Part shown: piece by piece, positions 9,885-20,585 of the stretch | How the letters are laid out: every line of letters begins with the position of its first letter | How positions within the stretch are numbered: position 1 is the stretch's first letter | Source of the DNA: Nemertoderma westbladi | Taxonomy: Eukaryota; Xenacoelomorpha; Nemertodermatida; Nemertodermatidae | Length of the DNA stretch: 53,039 nucleotides | Assembly: GCA_032718475.1 (NCBI GenBank) | Contig: JAUCBJ010008301.1 | Location: forward strand, 1-53,039 | Reading direction: 5' to 3' | Notes under the pieces: model-generated | What the model saw: the letters and a program-made list of their open reading frames with translations, nothing else | The model's database searches: none | Told to the model about the DNA's origin: nothing | Translations under genes and position numbers: made by a program

Positions 9885-10240
9885 AATTCTAGTCGATTAA
9901 GATATCGCGGCACCCACCGATATACTTGAAAGACAAATTCTAGAATCAGTGGTTAACGTCCCCAGACAAGTTCTGGAATAAATCGGTGCCCATCTCAAAT
10001 ATTAATTATTTAATATTTGCACATCTAATAAATCAAAATCTGTAAATTCAGATCCTTCAACAATTCTAGTCAATTAAGATATCGTAGCATTTACCGATAT
10101 TCTTAAAAAAGACAATTGTCATAGAATTAAGGATCTTGTGTCCCCAGACATGTTATAGAATCAAAATATGTCCATTTAATTATCAAATAATAAAATTTCA
10201 GGGAATCAATTTAAATTCATGCCTTTTAATGAATTTAATA
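9885..10240 (+). repeat. Two degenerate tandem units of about 177 bp (3' region of copy 1)
   Basis: AATTCTAGTC(G/A)ATTAAGATATCG occurs at 9885 and 10062, and both units run through GTCCCCAGACA(A/T)GTT. The matching pair in copy 2 lies at about 19010-19360, so the arrangement is ancestral to the family. Confidence 0.75.
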
Positions 10241-10908
10241 AATTGCCATTTTTACGCAATTTATAACATTCCCAAAATTCCATTAATTAATAGATCAAGG
10301 GAGCGGAGATTTATCTTATTATGCATATGAGTGTGCGAAAGTCTCCCAAACATAGTCAATAGCCGATAAAATTCATAAAGTCATGTATAAAACAGAACAT
10401 TGACTATTAAAGAATACTATTAAATAACATCCCAGATCTGTATGCATCGGAACTACCATAATTCTACCGCTAGCTTTGCATAATGTCACCATAGCAACAA
10501 CCACGCTAGAATTAGAATTGAGTTAAAAGAACAATAGAAAGCTTGTCCCATTGAATAGCATAGGGAATAAATAGCGCACTACTAGTATCCAAGGATACAT
10601 AATAATACAGTGACATTCTGGAAGGCATTGACTAACGGACAAATGGCCCGAATGTGCGTAGTTGTGACCAGTTGTGTGGTATTTGTGAGTTTATAGGTGA
10701 ATGTTACTGCTAAGGTGTGTTTACAGTAGCTAGTCGCAATCGTAAATGTAACCTAACTGTCCAAGGAAAACCTGAAGTACATCTAAGCCTTTGGGACGGA
10801 CAGTTGAGTGACTTGTGCCGGTTGTCGTTGTCGTTGTGCGGCTACGTCGTTGGCGAAAGTACAGTGGCGACGACACATCGGCGCTGAGGATCTCGTACTG
10901 TCCGGGGG

Positions 10909-11292
10909 TTGATTGTGGTAGGCAGCGACGCCCGCTCGCCTAAATATAAACTCATTATAATATGGATAAACTCATATATAGCAGATGTGACGGAGTTGAT
11001 AGAAAATGGTCTTGGTATCGGGGAGCGATATACTCTACTTTTACAAGCGTTTGTTGATAGCTTAATACGCGGCGACGTTAGTCCAACTGCTGCGGAGGAC
11101 GATGGTCGTTATATCGAATCGACAATGTCCCAAGTGCAGCTCTCGCGAGAGTTGGACTATAGAAAATTTGCTGCTCGATATACGCAGCGTAATGGTACGT
11201 ATATGGGCTTCTTAACTACTGATCATCCTATCGATTTACACCATACGGACTATGTCGACTATATATCCTGCCCAGCGGAGTCGGAACCATAA
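10909..11292 (+). pseudogene. Possible accessory reading frame between pol and 3' LTR, copy 1
   Basis: About 127 codons are open and match the minus-strand frame at 17950-18426 in copy 2 closely. There is no ATG; the frame is continuous with upstream codons only in copy 2, because copy 1 has one extra G in the run near 10903-10907. The position corresponds to that of env or accessory genes in some LTR elements, but I see no signal peptide, membrane segment or known motif. Between the copies I counted about ten base differences here, eight of them changing the residue, which looks neutral. It could be a decayed exon or simply a chance frame. Confidence 0.25.
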
Positions 11293-12395
11293 ATTGAAAT
11301 TCGAATGCGAAAATTCTATTCGAAATCGGCTAAAAAGAAAAGGCATTAACGAAACAAATAAACGCGGTAACTCCAACATATATTTGGAATTCTTGATAGA
11401 AGCATTGTAACAACAAATAAATATCATCCACGTTTCCCCTACCAGACGTGCGTCTTTGGTATTATTATGATAAATGCCCTAGACCCAACTAATAAACGGA
11501 AAGACATAAACATCCACGGAAACGTTATGTTAAACACAGTTGTGCTCGTTATATTTACTGGAGTTTCGAGCGAAACTTGTTTGACGTATCACCTATGCTC
11601 ACTCGGCTCGAACGATCCTGGAGTAAACCTACGATCAGAGTCCCGGAATACTCGGTCAAACCTCCTCATTCCTTAGTTGGACCTCAGACCTGCGATCCTG
11701 GTGGTGTCGCGGATCCTCGCGGACGGTATTCACTGTTCAAGATCTAGTGCTACCCTAACAATTAATCGGTAACACTCCGACAGTGATTTCTAGCTAGCCG
11801 CCCATCTTACCTAGCTGGATTATGACGCAGACACCTAATATCACTATCCAACCGTATGGTCGTCCCGTTTAACGCGATACAACCCTTCATCAAGGTGAAG
11901 GAGAGCGTTGTACGAAACGAGTTAAACGCTATTCTATAAAGATCAAAAAAGAAACCTGCGTTTGTTCAGATAAATGTAAGTTATAACAGTAAGTCCAATC
12001 GATAAACGAATTGGCCTTATCTCAGTTCGATTGGAAAATCTCGAATCTCAAAGAAGATATCGAACTTAAGCAACCCCATTCTCTGCGAGAGTTTTTGGAT
12101 GAACGTATCCAGCTACGAGCGGAGGAAAATCAGCTCGAGGAGAAGCATATCGAAACGGCGGATACCCCGACCATAATCCTACACCTTCTGATGCAATCAT
12201 ATTGTACCCTTCACCCAGGATTTATAGCCCTCCTAGTAAAGAGGCTCGCCCCAAAGAGAAAAGGACTCTTGCTAGCCCCAAAAACTGCGTAAACGCCGTC
12301 TGCGTAAGAAAGACTAACTGTTTAGAGTATCTTTATATTTTAGAAACTGTGATTTGTTATATTTTATAGACTTAAATCCCATTTTCTGGGAGCGG
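11293..12395 (+). other. 3' untranslated part of copy 1
   Basis: Sequence shared with copy 2 (about 16892-17949), without a clear gene. A Gln/Glu-rich, coil-like frame at 12011-12292 is open here but interrupted by a TAA in copy 2. In another frame copy 2 reads into a strongly basic Lys/Arg-rich ending that copy 1 misses by one A. The stretch ends TGGGAGCGG directly before the LTR, a weak candidate polypurine tract. Confidence 0.5.
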
Positions 12396-13648
12396 TGTAA
12401 AAGCTTTTGCGTCATTAACCAGTTATTTTCCCTTAAAGTACTCTGTAGTTGGTTTGCCAGGCATAAAAAGGCCGTGTCCTTGCTGTACTGGTGTTTTAGA
12501 GGACATAAAAGTCATTTCTTCTGTATTTGAACTGTATTTGTACTTTAGAGGACATAATCTGCAATTTCATGACGTAAAAAGCTCGATACTCTTGAAAACA
12601 GTGTCGCTACCATGACGACGGCTAACGGCTGGTATTGCCACGTTGCAGCTTTCTGTATCTGCCAATAGAATTTGAGTTAGCTTTGATTTTGACCTATCAC
12701 AGAGCTATTGAACTGAAATTTTCCTATCTCACTGCTCTTTCTCTGTGTTGAACGGGAGCTTCGTGGAATAAGGGTAGCTGGTATTCTTATAGTTATTCTT
12801 ATCAGTGTTGTTGGTGATTCTAAGCCAGGAAGAACGGCTTTAGAGTATTTTGTGCTTTTCTGCTTTAGCCCTACACTAGTAGGCTTAATTATAAAGACAT
12901 ATATCCGTTATCTGATGTCTGCATACTGCAGTACTGCATACACTGCATACTGTGTAACACTGTGCATACTTTTATATTGTTATACTGCTATTTACTGTCA
13001 GTTCTTCATAATATGGTTGATGAATTATTATATTTGGAATAACGACAAATAACCCCGAAAACCCAATATTCTTGATATACCGAAGGTAAGAGAGAAAGGT
13101 TACAGATAAATGATTGCGACCTATGTTGAGTGGTTTGAAGTGAATCTAATGTTATTTGATAGACCCTACATGATTCGGTCCGTGTTCCTTTTATATGTGA
13201 CTAAAATCAGTGAAGATCGGCAGATCAGTGTGCAGTATTGTGCAGCATTGTGTATGAGTGAGACTGATAACGAAGCATTTCCTAAAGAATGCGCCATATA
13301 TGTGAATTGTAACTGGGCCATATCGTTGTGAGTAGTTTAAGTCATAACTCTGTTTATATAGATAGAGCGCCACGTCCTAAAGGAACTGTTAATATTTCCC
13401 GAAGGTGAATAATATTGTCAGAGATTATATAATACTGTCAGTCGAATAATACATTAGGCTTACATAGCAATAAAATTAAGCTGTCGAACCCAATCTCCCG
13501 GGTATATCCAACGGGTGAATGATCGCGCACAGATTGGTTTCGACTAGTGTAGTGAATTAAATACTTGTCATAGACTAAAGGTGATTTATTATCTAGAAGA
13601 CATTCTAATTTGGCGGGTTAAACTGCCAAAGGTCTGAAAGCGCGAACA
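12396..13648 (+). repeat. 3' LTR of BEL/Pao copy 1
   Basis: 1253 bp, collinear with 2732-3984 apart from about three substitutions. It is followed immediately by the target duplication GGCGC (13649-13653). Confidence 0.95.
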
Positions 13649-14312
13649 GGCGCGCAGGTTTAAATTAACATATGCGCTCGCATATGCGGTAATTAATGGT
13701 TGTAGTTGGCCTATGTGCGATTGAGGTGATGCTGGCGCGTAAGATGCAAACCGAAGGTTTCCAATCTTACATGATAACGAAGCTAAAGGCTATCAAGGCA
13801 ACATACCAAGGCAGTCCCCACCCACAGCTGGAGGTTTGAATAATTTAAACTCTATCGCAGGTCCCATTCACGCGTTGACGTACAGTATAGGATTGAAGGG
13901 GATTAGTCATACCACATCTAATAAGAGCCCAACGACCGCAGATGTTCGATGGCGTGGGGAGAAGAGGTGTGGGATTGAAGTTGGTATGCGCGAGAAAAAC
14001 TACAGTAACTAGTATAGAGAAGGTTGGGGTTAATTTGAGACATGGTGTTTGGGTATTGCCTTTGTTGTTGAGCTAATGCAACGACCGCAGATTATTGATG
14101 GATGACTCAGGGCCAAACTGGTCCACTTTATTTTCGGGTGAGGGTAATTTATGTTTTGGGTCCCGCTCGTGTCTTTATATTTAATTCTACCTTTACCTAC
14201 TGTATGGCAAAAATAATACAAATGTATTGTATATTATATTGCACAGTGCCTATTGTGTTGTATATTTCGTTTGTTATAGTACAATTTATTCATCTCGCGT
14301 CCCTATCTGATT

Positions 14313-14361
14313 GATTTGTATCAAATTAAATTGCCTTTGGCAACATTATTTGATACAAATC
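14313..14361. repeat. Imperfect 49-bp palindrome
   Basis: GATTTGTATCAAAT (14313-14326) pairs with its reverse complement at 14348-14361. Inside, TTGCC pairs with GGCAA around the same centre at 14337, so both stems belong to one extended hairpin. Confidence 0.85.
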
Positions 14362-14365
14362 GATT

Positions 14366-14393
14366 GATTAAACAATTAATTAATTGTTTAATC
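14366..14393. repeat. Perfect 28-bp palindrome
   Basis: The half GATTAAACAATTAA (14366-14379) is followed directly by its exact reverse complement (14380-14393), with no spacer. It lies five bases after the previous palindrome and is followed by further ATTAATTAATT repeats to about 14424. Confidence 0.9.
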
Positions 14394-15341
14394 GACCAAT
14401 TAATTAATTGATTAATTAATTAATGACCTACTTAACACCCAAGGTGCGAAGTTGGACTAAACTGTCGCCGAGGATGGCATACTATTACTACTGATTATAA
14501 TCGAAAACGGTTTCGAAATATGCAATCAGCGCATCGATATATTGACCAAAAAAGTGTTTTCGGGCAAATTTTTTTTGCGCAAATCACCAAAAATCGACAA
14601 ATCTCGTAAGGGGGGTTTAGCACCGCGATTTTTGGCCAAAAATAAAAAACGCTGAAATTTGGCGAAAAGTTGCGCAAGAATAAATAGTTTAATAAGTTAT
14701 TGGACAGCATTTTCGATAAAAACCATTTTTGGCCAATTGATGGCCAATTTAGTAAAAAAAAATTGGCCCTTTTTTAAAAAGTTTGTCCCCCCTGTGGCCC
14801 CTGAAGATTAATGTTATTTAAAAAAACAATGTATAGCAGATTTGTAGATTTGGAACCCATAGACCAACGGTTCTCGAGATATTGGCTTCCGAAAATTTGC
14901 GTTTCTTTGACAAAAATATAATTTTTGGAGGACAAAAATTTCCGTCGTCCATTTACACCCAGAAGGAAGGTCTTTTAGGCTTAACGTTCTATACGCAGGA
15001 TGTAGTACTTGAGTAGATCTATAAGATATTTGAGTTACAGAAAATTTAAATGATAGGCGCGCGAGAAAATGAAGTTCCCCAAAGTGGTTTTTTTTACGAT
15101 TTCGAGAGTTCCCCCCTTTCCCCCCCTTAAAATTAACCAAGGTCCGGATCTGAAATATCGAGAAAAAACTCTCGGTTTCCCTTCTTTTCTTTCTAACTGT
15201 CCGCATGCAAAATTTCAGTTCGTGAGGTGTATCCCTTATGGGTGCTATAGCGAACTGCGAGACGAATCCTATATATAGGGATGTGTACACATGCTGGTCG
15301 GCCGACTCAGGGTCGGCCTCCATGGTTATCTGTTTTCTATT

Positions 15342-15410
15342 TTGCGAGGGGCGCGAATCAAACCAGTTCACCTGTAGGCCTACACACTCCCCGGGCTGCG
15401 CTACTTGCCA
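15342..15410 (-). mobile_element. tRNA-derived SINE or tRNA pseudogene head (minus strand)
   Basis: Read on the minus strand, a perfect box A (TAGCGCAGCCCGG) is followed at tRNA-like spacing by GGTTTGATTCG, a slightly degenerate box B. The region downstream on that strand (towards 15240) would be the SINE body. It differs from the SINE at 2068 and 40083, so it is a second family. No clean acceptor stem closes, so a functional tRNA gene is unlikely. Confidence 0.5.
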
Positions 15411-15662
15411 GACAGTCAGTGTACAGTGTGCATATTTCCAATTGGGGTTACGTTTCTGCCTATGGAGGTATTTCTGGGCTTCTAATTGGTTGTTTCTTCA
15501 ATAAGCTCACCTCATTGGCTAACACTCTCCCATAGCCAAAAGGTGTGCAAAGTTCATCCCAATTGCAAGAAGGGGTGTCGCTTAGGGGAAATCACTTTTA
15601 TTACTTGTAAATTGTACTTAGGCCTGCCTACTCCTCCCGTATTAAACAGGTAAATCACAATT

Positions 15663-15667
15663 ATATT
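15663..15667. other. Target-site duplication of copy 2 (left)
   Basis: ATATT, repeated exactly at 27376-27380 directly after the other LTR. Confidence 0.9.
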
Positions 15668-16891
15668 TGTTCGCGCTTTCAGACCTTTGGCAGTTTAACC
15701 CGCCAAATTAGGATGTCTTCTAGATAATAAATCACCTTTAGCCTATGACAAGTATTTAATTCACTACACTAGTCGAAACCAATCTGTGCGCGATCATTCA
15801 CCCGTTGGATATACCCGGGAGATTGGGTTCGACGGCTTAATTTTATTGCTATGTAAGCCTAATGTATTATTCGACTGACAGTATTATATAATCTCTGACA
15901 ATATTATTCACCTTCGGGAAATATTAACAGTTCCTTTAGGACGTGGCGCTCTATCTATATAAACAGAGTTATGACTTAAACTACTCACAACGATATGGCT
16001 TAGTTACAATTCACATATATGGCGCATTCTTTAGGAAATGCTTCGTTATCAGTCTCACTCATACACAATGCTGCACAATACTGCACACTGATCTGCCGAT
16101 CTTCACTGATTTTAGTCACATATAAAAGGAACACGGACCGAATCATGTAGGGTCTATCAAATAACATTAGATTCACTTCAAACCACTCAACATAGGTCGC
16201 AATCATTTATCTGTAACCTTTCTCTCTTACCTTCGGTATATCAAGAATATTGGGTTTTCGGGGTTATTTGTCGTTATTCCAAATATAATAATTCATCAAC
16301 CATATTATGAAGAACTGACAGTAAATAGCAGTATAACAATATAAAGTATGCACAGTGTTACACAGTATGCAGTGTATGCAGTACTGCAGTATGCAGTATG
16401 CAGACATCAGACATCAGACATCAGTGTGTAATATGCAGATAACGGATATATGTCCTTATAATTAAGCCTACTAGTGTAGGACTAAAAACTGAAAACACGG
16501 AGGTGCCAAAAGCCGGTTCTTAGGCTCTGGGCAAAACATAACACTGAACTACTGAGTTTCTGTATACACCTCTAACACAGAGACAACAAACGCTCTGATT
16601 GGTCAACCTGAACAACGAGAGAACAAAGAAACAAAGAAACGTCGACGTGGCAATATCAGCTGCTAGCCGTCGTCATGGTAGCGACACTGTTTTCAAGAGT
16701 ATCGAGCTTTTACGTCACGGAATTACGGATTATGTCCTCTAAAGTACAAATACAGAAGAAATAGCTTTTATGTCCGCTAAAACACCAGTACAGCAAGGAC
16801 ACGGCCTTTTTATGCCTGGTAAACCAACTACAGAGTATTTTACGGGAAAAATACGGAAAAATAACCGGACAATTCAGCAAAAGCTTTTACA
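15668..16891 (-). repeat. 3' LTR of BEL/Pao copy 2
   Basis: 1224 bp. It differs from the 5' LTR (1238 bp) mainly in the number of short units in the GCAGTAT / ACATCAG microsatellite near 16387-16422, plus very few substitutions (for example at 16140). This indicates recent insertion. Confidence 0.93.
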
Positions 16892-17949
16892 CCGCTCCCA
16901 GAAAATGGGATTTTCAGTCTATAAAATATAAAAATCACAGTTTCTAAAACATAAAGATACTCTAAACAGTTAGTCTTTCTTACGCAGACGGCGTTTACGC
17001 AGTTTTTTGAGGCTAGCAAGAGTCTTTTTCTCTTTGGGGGGAGCCACTTTACTAGGAGGGCCATAACTCCTGGGTGAAGGGTGCAATATGATTGCATCAG
17101 AAGGTGTAGGATTGTGGTCGAGGTATCTGCCGTTTCGATATGCTTCTCCTCGAGCTGATTTTCCTCCGCTCGTAGCTGGATACGTTCATCTAAAAACTCT
17201 CGCAGAGAATAGGATCGTCCAAGTTCGATAACTTCTTAGAGATTCTGGATTTCCCAATCGAATTGAGATAAGGCCAATTCGTTTATCGATTGGACTTACT
17301 GTTATAACTTACGTTTATCTGAACAAACGCAGGTTTCCTTTTTGATCTTTATAGAATAGCGTTTAACTCGTTTCGTACAACGCTCTCCTTCACCTTGATG
17401 AAGGGTTGTATCGTGTTAAACGTGGACGACCATACGGTTGGATAGTGATATTAGGTGTCCGCGTCACAATCCGGCTAGGTAAGATGGGCGGATAGCTAGA
17501 AATCACTGTCGGAGTGTTACCGATTAATTGTTAGGGTAGCACTAGATCTTTGAACAGTGAATACAGTCCGCGAGGATCCGCGACACCACCAGGATCGCAG
17601 GTCTGAGGTCCAACTAAGGAATGAGGAGGTTTGACCGAGTATTCCGGGACTCTGATCGTAGGTTTACTCCAGGATCGTTCGAGCCGAGTGAGCATAGGTG
17701 ATACGTCAACAAGTTTCGGTTTACGTGGATGTTTATGTCTTTCCGTTTATTAGTTGGGTCTAGGGCATTTATCGTAATAATACCAAAGACGCACGTCTGG
17801 TAGGGTAAACGCGGGTGACATTTATTTGTTGTTACAATGCTTCTATCAAGAATTCCAAATATACGTTGGAGTTACCGCGTCCATTTGTTTCTTTAGTGTC
17901 TTTTCTTTCGAGTCGATTTCGAATAGAATTTTCGCATTCGAATTTCTGT

Positions 17950-18426
17950 TTATGGTTCCGACTCCGCTGGGCAGGATATATAGTCGACATAGTCCGTATT
18001 GTGTAAATCGATAGGATGACCAGTAGTTAAGAAGCCCATATACGTACCATTACGCTGCGTATATCGAGCAGCGAATTTTCTATAGTCCAACTCACGCGTG
18101 AGCTGCTCTTGGGACATTGGCGGTTCGATATAACGACCATCGTCCTCCGCAGCAGTTGGACTAACGTCGCCGCGTATTAAGCTATCAACAAACGCTTGTA
18201 AAAGTAGAGTATATCGCTCCCCGATACCAAGACCATCTTCTATCAACTCCGTCATATCTGCTATATATGAGTTTATCCATATTATAATGAGTTTATATTT
18301 AGGCGAGCGGGCGTCGCTGCCTACCCCAATCAACCCCGGACAGTACGAGATCCTCAGCGCCGATGTGTCGTCGCCTCTGTACTTTCGCCAACGACGTAGC
18401 CGCACAACGACAACGACAACCGGCAC
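17950..18426 (-). pseudogene. Possible accessory reading frame between pol and 3' LTR, copy 2
   Basis: 158 codons open on the minus strand, the counterpart of 10909-11292 in copy 1 and longer at the N-terminal side because the G-run frameshift is absent. An in-frame stop lies a few codons upstream and there is no ATG, only GTG, so if expressed it would probably need splicing from an upstream exon. It contains a Val/Arg-rich start and GERYTLLLQAFVDSLI-type helices, with no motif I recognise. The pattern of differences from copy 1 does not show protein-level conservation. Confidence 0.25.
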
Positions 18427-19905
18427 AAGTCACTCAACTGTCCGTCCCAAAGGCTTAGATGTACTTCAGGTTTTCCTTGGAGAGTTAGGTTACTTTTACG
18501 ATTGCGACTAGCTACTGTAAACACACCTTAGCAGTAACATTCACCTATAAACTCACAAATACCACACAACTGGTCACAACTACGCACATTCGGGCCATTT
18601 GTCCGTTAGTCAATGCCTTCCAGAATGTCACTGTATTATTATGTATCCTTGGATACTAGCAGTGCGCTATTTATTCCCTATGCTATTCAATGGGACAAGC
18701 TTTCTATTGTTCGTTTAACTCAATTCTAATTCTAGCGTGGTTGTTGCTATGGTGACATTATGCAAAGCTAGCGGTAGAATTAGAGTAATTCCAATGCATA
18801 CAGATCTGGGATGTTATTTAATAGGAATTCTTTAATAGTCAATGTCCTGTTTATACATGACTTTACGAATTTTATCGGCTATTAACTATGTTTGGGAGAC
18901 TTTCGTACACGCATACGCATAATAATATAAATCTCCGCTCCCTTGATCTATTAATTAATGGAATTTTGGGAATGTTATAAATCGCGTAAAATGGCAATTT
19001 ATTAAATTCATTAAAAGACATGAATTTAAATTTATTCCCGAAATTTTATTATTTGATAATTAAATTGACATATTTTGATTCTAGAACATGTCTGGGGACA
19101 CAAGATCCTTAATTCTATGACAATTGTCTTTTTAAGAATATCGGTAAATGCTACGATATCTTAATTGACTAGAATTATTGCAGGATCTGAATTTTACAGA
19201 TTTTGATTTATTAGATTTTGCAAATATTAATTAATTAATATTTGAGATGGGCACCGATTTATTCCAGAACTTGTCTGGGGACGTTAACCACTGATTCTAG
19301 AATTTGTCTTTCAAGTATATCGGTGGGTGCCGCGATATCTTCATCGACTAGAATTACAGATGGTCAAAGGGTTTAACAGATTTATTTTGCGTTATACGCT
19401 ACTGTTAAAGGGACCTCACGCTACTATATGTATTATTTAATATACGGTATGAGAGCAATATCGCACAAAGCAATGTCAGTGTGAAGAGGCAAGTCGTTTC
19501 CAAGGTCTACCCAGAGCTTGGTTTAGCCGAGACACGAGGATCTGAACTTTGCATTCCTAATACTCTGCCTACCAATAATACTTGAATATAGTAGTGGCTT
19601 TATTGTACTTTAATAAGTACGGACATTTCATCTTACTGTAGTTACGTATTTATAATATAATACGGACAGTAAGGAAAGAGAAAAAAGTAATTATTTCTTC
19701 GCCGTCGCACTAAATATAATATAAGTAATTACGTACGTAATAAACACGAATATATATTGCACTAATCTACTAAATAATCGCTAAAATAACATTCTACTAA
19801 ATTAAATAAAACGATTATAATAAAATTACATAGTAATACATACATAAATATAAAAATAATAAAATAATATAAAATAATAGAGTCACACACCCACTCCATA
19901 TGTTT

Positions 19906-20585
19906 TTACGTTATGGAGTCCCTAGATGTTTGAAGGATTAGGGAGGTGGTCGTGGGAAGAGAATCTTGCCTTCCACAATTTCCGGAGAGTCCTCCATTCC
20001 CTTCCGGTAAACACAAACGACCAGCTGGGCGATTGAGTCGCTGCATCCCGAATACAATTCCAGGTTTCCTCTTCGTCCTGGAATAGTGACGATAGAAACA
20101 TCGCTCTAAGTACACGACGGCTTTACAAAGCCGATTCCAGGAGCTATAGTGGTCCGTCGCTCCCTGCAGGAGAGGTGAGAGTCCCTGCGAGACGTCTGAT
20201 GTTCCAGAGCTCCAATCGCTCTCTCTGATCTTCATGAAGGATCCACTCGCGGTGGGGAGGTCCAGATCCACGGCGTCGTCCCTGGCAATATGTAATACCG
20301 ACAGATCTATCCCGGGTTCAAATAACTCCGATCCACCCGTCCGGGTTTTAGGTTTGACTTTCTCCGCTCCCTTGGCTGGTCTAATCTCAGTCGGAGTAAG
20401 ATGGGGAGGCCATTCATCCTCCTTACTCAGGAAGTCGGGTTCACCTAACCGGTCTGTAGTATCTGTCAGTTCTTGAGGAGTTGCTCCTCTGGAAGCGATG
20501 TCAGTTGGATTAAACTTCTTGGGGCAATATCTCCATTGATCTACATTGGAGCTAAGATTGTCATTATCTGAGGAGTGTGTGGTGT
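19906..20585 (-). pseudogene. pol: RNase H/integrase-linker remnant of pol, copy 2
   Basis: On the minus strand, the frame beginning near QWRYCPK (codons from about 20540) runs through an ASRG motif and LGEPDFLSKEDEWPPHL to the stop at 19906-19908. The WRY...ASRG segment is the conserved C-terminal end of BEL/Pao RNase H, and the Trp-Asn-Arg-Leu-Cys segment resembles the helical linker before integrase. It is separated from the protease frame by a 2-bp (AC) insertion near 20576 that copy 1 lacks. No integrase zinc-binding or DDE core follows. Confidence 0.7.

Larger units (their letters stand above)
2732..13648 (+). mobile_element. BEL/Pao-family LTR retrotransposon, copy 1 (non-autonomous, damaged)
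   Basis: A full-length element of 10,917 bp lies between two 1253-bp direct LTRs beginning TGTAAAAGC and ending GCGAACA, with a perfect 5-bp target duplication GGCGC at 2727-2731 and 13649-13653. Family assignment rests on the Pao-type gag core (DUF1759-like), the CCHC knuckle followed by a CxxC...H knuckle, a DSG aspartic protease and the RNase H/integrase linker typical of BEL/Pao. Reverse transcriptase, most of RNase H and integrase are absent. The two LTRs differ at only three positions that I counted, so insertion is recent. Gag carries an internal deletion with frameshift, so this copy could move only with proteins supplied by others. Confidence 0.93.
13649..15667. other. Spacer between the two BEL/Pao copies
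   Basis: About 2 kb of non-repeated flank. It starts with the GGCGC target duplication and an 8-bp-stem hairpin (13669-13686, CATATGCG / CGCATATG). Then come two direct copies of CAACGACCGCAGAT (13930 and 14079), the palindromes at 14313-14393, an AT-rich stretch with long A and T runs, and a SINE head on the minus strand. A minus-strand frame at 14814-15371 has no recognisable domain and overlaps the SINE, so I do not call it a gene. It ends ATATT (15663-15667), the duplication of copy 2. Confidence 0.6.

Noticed and set aside
14814-15371. Minus-strand frame of 185 codons in the spacer
   Set aside because: It overlaps a tRNA-derived SINE head, has no domain, and the rest is A/T-run-rich DNA.
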